In this document: positions 32,953-34,486 of the stretch, piece by piece | Layout of the letters: each line of letters starts with the position of its first letter | How positions within the stretch are numbered: position 1 is the stretch's first letter | From: Clostridia bacterium | Lineage (GTDB): Bacteria > Bacillota_A > Clostridia > Christensenellales > Aristaeellaceae | Assembly (NCBI GenBank): GCA_017509065.1 | Contig: JAFWQM010000133.1 | Coordinates: 1 to 34,486, forward strand | Direction of reading: 5' to 3' | DNA: 34,486 bases | The notes under the pieces: generated by a model | What the model was told of the DNA's origin: nothing | Database searches by the model: none | Seen by the model: the letters and a program-made list of their open reading frames with translations, nothing else | Made by a program: the position numbers and the translations under genes

Positions 32953-33357
32953 AGATACAGTTTTTGCGAATTGAAGCGCGTCCGTCCGCAGCATGTCATA
33001 CAATCCAATGACAGATGCGATTTGCTCTTTGGCCGCGACCGGGCTGCTTCCATATCGGGCGCTGCTTTCCCAGGAAGTGACCATTGCCGCGATGTTTTTG
33101 ATTTCCTGCGGCACAATATATGCTGTTTCCTCTTCTGTCAGCGCAATCAATGCCAGAAGGTTGTGCGTCCTGAATCGTTTCTGGGAATCGTCTGCTCCAG
33201 ACAGGTCATGAAGCACATATTTCAGGCACTTTTCTATTCCTTGCTGAACATGGTACGCGGCAATATCGAGGATGTATTCATCATTGGTCGGGTTGCCGAC
33301 AGGCGACAGCAGCAAACAGGCCGCCGTAATATCCGCGTCGGCGTGATTAAGATACAT
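32944..33357 (-). CDS. HEPN-domain protein of an MNT-HEPN pair
   Basis: A 137-residue alpha-helical protein. The HEPN pattern is AAYHVQQGIEKCLKYVLHDL followed by TYpical tHNLLALI in the form FRTHNLLALIALTEEE, and the closing ARYGSS segment. HEPN partners of MNT proteins are often RNase toxins, but I do not see the usual R-x(4-6)-H motif, only R-x3-H (RFRTH), so toxicity is uncertain. The ATG overlaps the end of the MNT gene by 11 nt. The two are surely co-translated. Confidence 0.75.
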   Translation of the reverse strand: MYLNHADADITAACLLLSPVGNPTNDEYILDIAAYHVQQGIEKCLKYVLHDLSGADDSQKRFRTHNLLALIALTEEETAYIVPQEIKNIAAMVTSWESSARYGSSPVAAKEQIASVIGLYDMLRTDALQFAKTVSSQ

Positions 33358-33661
33358 ACACCGTCACCCCGTTTTGTTCTATTTCGTCTTTCAATCTGCC
33401 TTTGATATCGCCGTAGAAAACGATATCACAGTTCAAGCCGCAGGCTTTGGTCATGCGCATCAGCGTGCGGTATGTTTCCGGGGAAGTCTGTCCGCTTCGC
33501 ATGTCCACGCAGATGTCCACGTCGCTGTCCTCCCGGCATTTTTCCGTGACGCTGCTGCCAAAGATGATCATCCGACGTACATTCTTCTCTTCTTCAGCAA
33601 TGCGGACACACTGATCAACCATGGGCTTTTTCAACCAATGGATTTGATTGACCTGATCCAC
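33347..33661 (-). CDS. MNT-type nucleotidyltransferase (antitoxin-like)
   Basis: A 104-residue minimal nucleotidyltransferase. The motif GSSVTEKCREDSDVD has the canonical GS-x10-DxD arrangement (Gly35, Ser36, Asp47, Asp49), and a third acidic residue follows in CDIVFYGD. In studied MNT-HEPN pairs the nucleotidyltransferase modifies and silences the HEPN partner. The GTG start at 33661 has AAGGAA about 11 nt before it. It follows the VanX-like gene by 23 nt, so it may share its transcript. Confidence 0.8.
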   Translation of the reverse strand: MDQVNQIHWLKKPMVDQCVRIAEEEKNVRRMIIFGSSVTEKCREDSDVDICVDMRSGQTSPETYRTLMRMTKACGLNCDIVFYGDIKGRLKDEIEQNGVTVYVS

Positions 33662-33684
33662 TTTTCTACGCTTCCTTTCACAGG

Positions 33685-34380
33685 TTATTTGACCGGAAAA
33701 TCAAAGCCCGCCTTAAACGGCTCGTTCTTCAGGCGGTAATGCCACCATTCGTTGTCGAACGGCTTGAAGCCGTGGCGCTTCATCACGTCGCGCAGCAGAT
33801 TGCGGTTGGCTGTCTGCTCCGCGGTGACGCCCTTTGCGCCGTGCCAGGCCAGCTTGCCGAAATAGTCAAAGCAGGTGCCCATATCCAAGGGATTGCCATC
33901 CATGTCGGTCAGGGTCATGTCGACGGCGCTGCCCCGGCAGTGGGCGGAGTTGCGGGCGATGTAGCCCTGATCCACCAGCAGGCTCTTCTTTTTGAACTCC
34001 GGATAGAACTCCGCCTGCATCCGCATGTCGTCCTTGATTTCCGACCAGCGCACGAAATGCCTGACCGCGCTCTGCGGGCGGTAGGCGTCGAAGATCATGA
34101 TCCGATAGCCCAGGGCGCGGAACTCGTCCGCCGCTTCCTTCAGCGCTTCCGCCGCCTCGTTGGTCAGGATGGCGAAGGGCGCTTCGTAGCCGTCGATGGG
34201 ATCGCCGACAAAGTTGTGCGTGCCGGCGTAGCGGATGTCCAGGATCACGTCGGGGATGATCTCGTGGACATAGCAGAACTCCTCCGGCAGCTCATGCGCC
34301 GGAACAGGCGCTTCCTCCGCAAGAGAGGAGGGAAGCAGGACAATGAATATCAAAAAAAATAATAAGCAATTCATTATCAT
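33685..34380 (-). CDS. Exported D-Ala-D-Ala dipeptidase-like protein (VanX/peptidase M15D)
   Basis: A 231-residue zinc peptidase. The signal peptide spans about 1-21 (LPSSLA). The M15D fold residues are all present: FDAYRP with Arg101, SAHCRGSAVDMTL with His147 and Asp154 as zinc ligands, and EWWHY with catalytic Glu211 and His214. The canonical enzyme hydrolyses D-Ala-D-Ala, either for vancomycin resistance or to recycle wall peptides. There is no vanA or vanH nearby, and the export signal differs from cytoplasmic VanX, so a wall-recycling role is more likely. GGAG lies 10 nt before the ATG. Confidence 0.9.
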   Translation of the reverse strand: MIMNCLLFFLIFIVLLPSSLAEEAPVPAHELPEEFCYVHEIIPDVILDIRYAGTHNFVGDPIDGYEAPFAILTNEAAEALKEAADEFRALGYRIMIFDAYRPQSAVRHFVRWSEIKDDMRMQAEFYPEFKKKSLLVDQGYIARNSAHCRGSAVDMTLTDMDGNPLDMGTCFDYFGKLAWHGAKGVTAEQTANRNLLRDVMKRHGFKPFDNEWWHYRLKNEPFKAGFDFPVK

Positions 34381-34413
34381 AGAAATTTTTCTCCAATATC
34401 CCTTTACAACTTT

Positions 34414-34486
34414 CTCGGAGGGGGGGGCGGGGGGAAGCGCTCTTTTGCGTCCAAAGAGCGCTTACCCCCCAAAAAAACACATTACC
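34414..34486. repeat. Modular intergenic hairpin repeat, copy D (short form)
   Basis: GGGGGGAAGCGCTCTTTT / AAAGAGCGCTTACCCCCC forms a hairpin (34434-34470) followed by AAAAAAACAC, matching the right end of copies A and C. TTTCTCGGAGG at the left matches the left end of copy C (TTTCTCGGAAGG). The internal blocks of A-C are missing, so this looks like an internally deleted version. No gene is visible from 34381 to the end. Confidence 0.6.

Noticed and set aside
32942..32970. Terminator between the convergent phage-like and HEPN genes
   Set aside because: CTTCAC/GTGAAG is a six-base stem only and the T-run is offset by several bases; too weak to claim.
1..34486. CRISPR array, tRNA or rRNA genes
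   Set aside because: No spaced direct repeats of CRISPR type and no GTTCRANYC-like tRNA arm were found by reading; the repeats that do occur are intergenic palindromes or 7-mers.

Overview
The window looks like a chromosomal segment of a GC-rich, Gram-positive-type spore-former of the Clostridia. Starts are preceded by strong GGAGG-type ribosome binding sites. HprK kinase, a ROK glucokinase and a LacI-family regulator point to Firmicutes carbon control, and dipicolinate synthase genes point to endospores. Gene order and protein style fit an uncultured gut-type lineage (Christensenellales-like), but that placement is a guess from general resemblance. No tRNA, rRNA, CRISPR array or intact transposase gene was seen.

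Layout. 1-10054, all minus strand: an SBP-galK pair; then two membrane proteins followed by the tRNA t6A genes tsaE-tsaB and rimI; then a LacI-type regulator, malQ, and an XRE regulator with a degenerate LexA-like domain overlapping malQ by GTGA. 10284-18013, plus strand: spoVFA-spoVFB, a secreted DUF3298-like protein, an FtsK/SpoIIIE translocase with a very long linker, and a beta-lactamase-fold serine hydrolase without a signal peptide. 18105-21292, minus: an L,D-transpeptidase and a COG2509-type flavoprotein with a perfect sigma-A promoter. 21777-22542, plus: a TIGR04076 protein and a short membrane ORF that may be a truncated gene. 22584-32039, minus: a methyltransferase, asnS, glucokinase, hprK, a CapA-like protein and uvrA with a probable LexA box. 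32176-34380: a phage-replication-type protein facing a VanX-like dipeptidase, an MNT nucleotidyltransferase and a HEPN protein.

Themes. Sugar handling (malQ, galK, glucokinase, LacI, HprK), cell wall and sporulation (spoVFAB, FtsK, L,D-transpeptidase, VanX-like, CapA, serine hydrolase) and core information genes (asnS, uvrA, tsaE/tsaB/rimI) alternate in short operons.

The least ordinary part is between the genes. I see (i) a modular hairpin repeat family with related copies at 1-190, 21443-21625, 23430-23655 and 34414-34486; (ii) a 292 bp MITE-like element with about 20 bp terminal inverted repeats; (iii) a TGTCATCCTGA-ended palindrome of about 166 bp; and (iv) a recurrent class of intergenic arrays built from tandem 7-mers whose two arms face each other as an imperfect inverted repeat. 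Class (iv) occurs at six or more places with different 7-mer sequences and is the strongest candidate for something undescribed.
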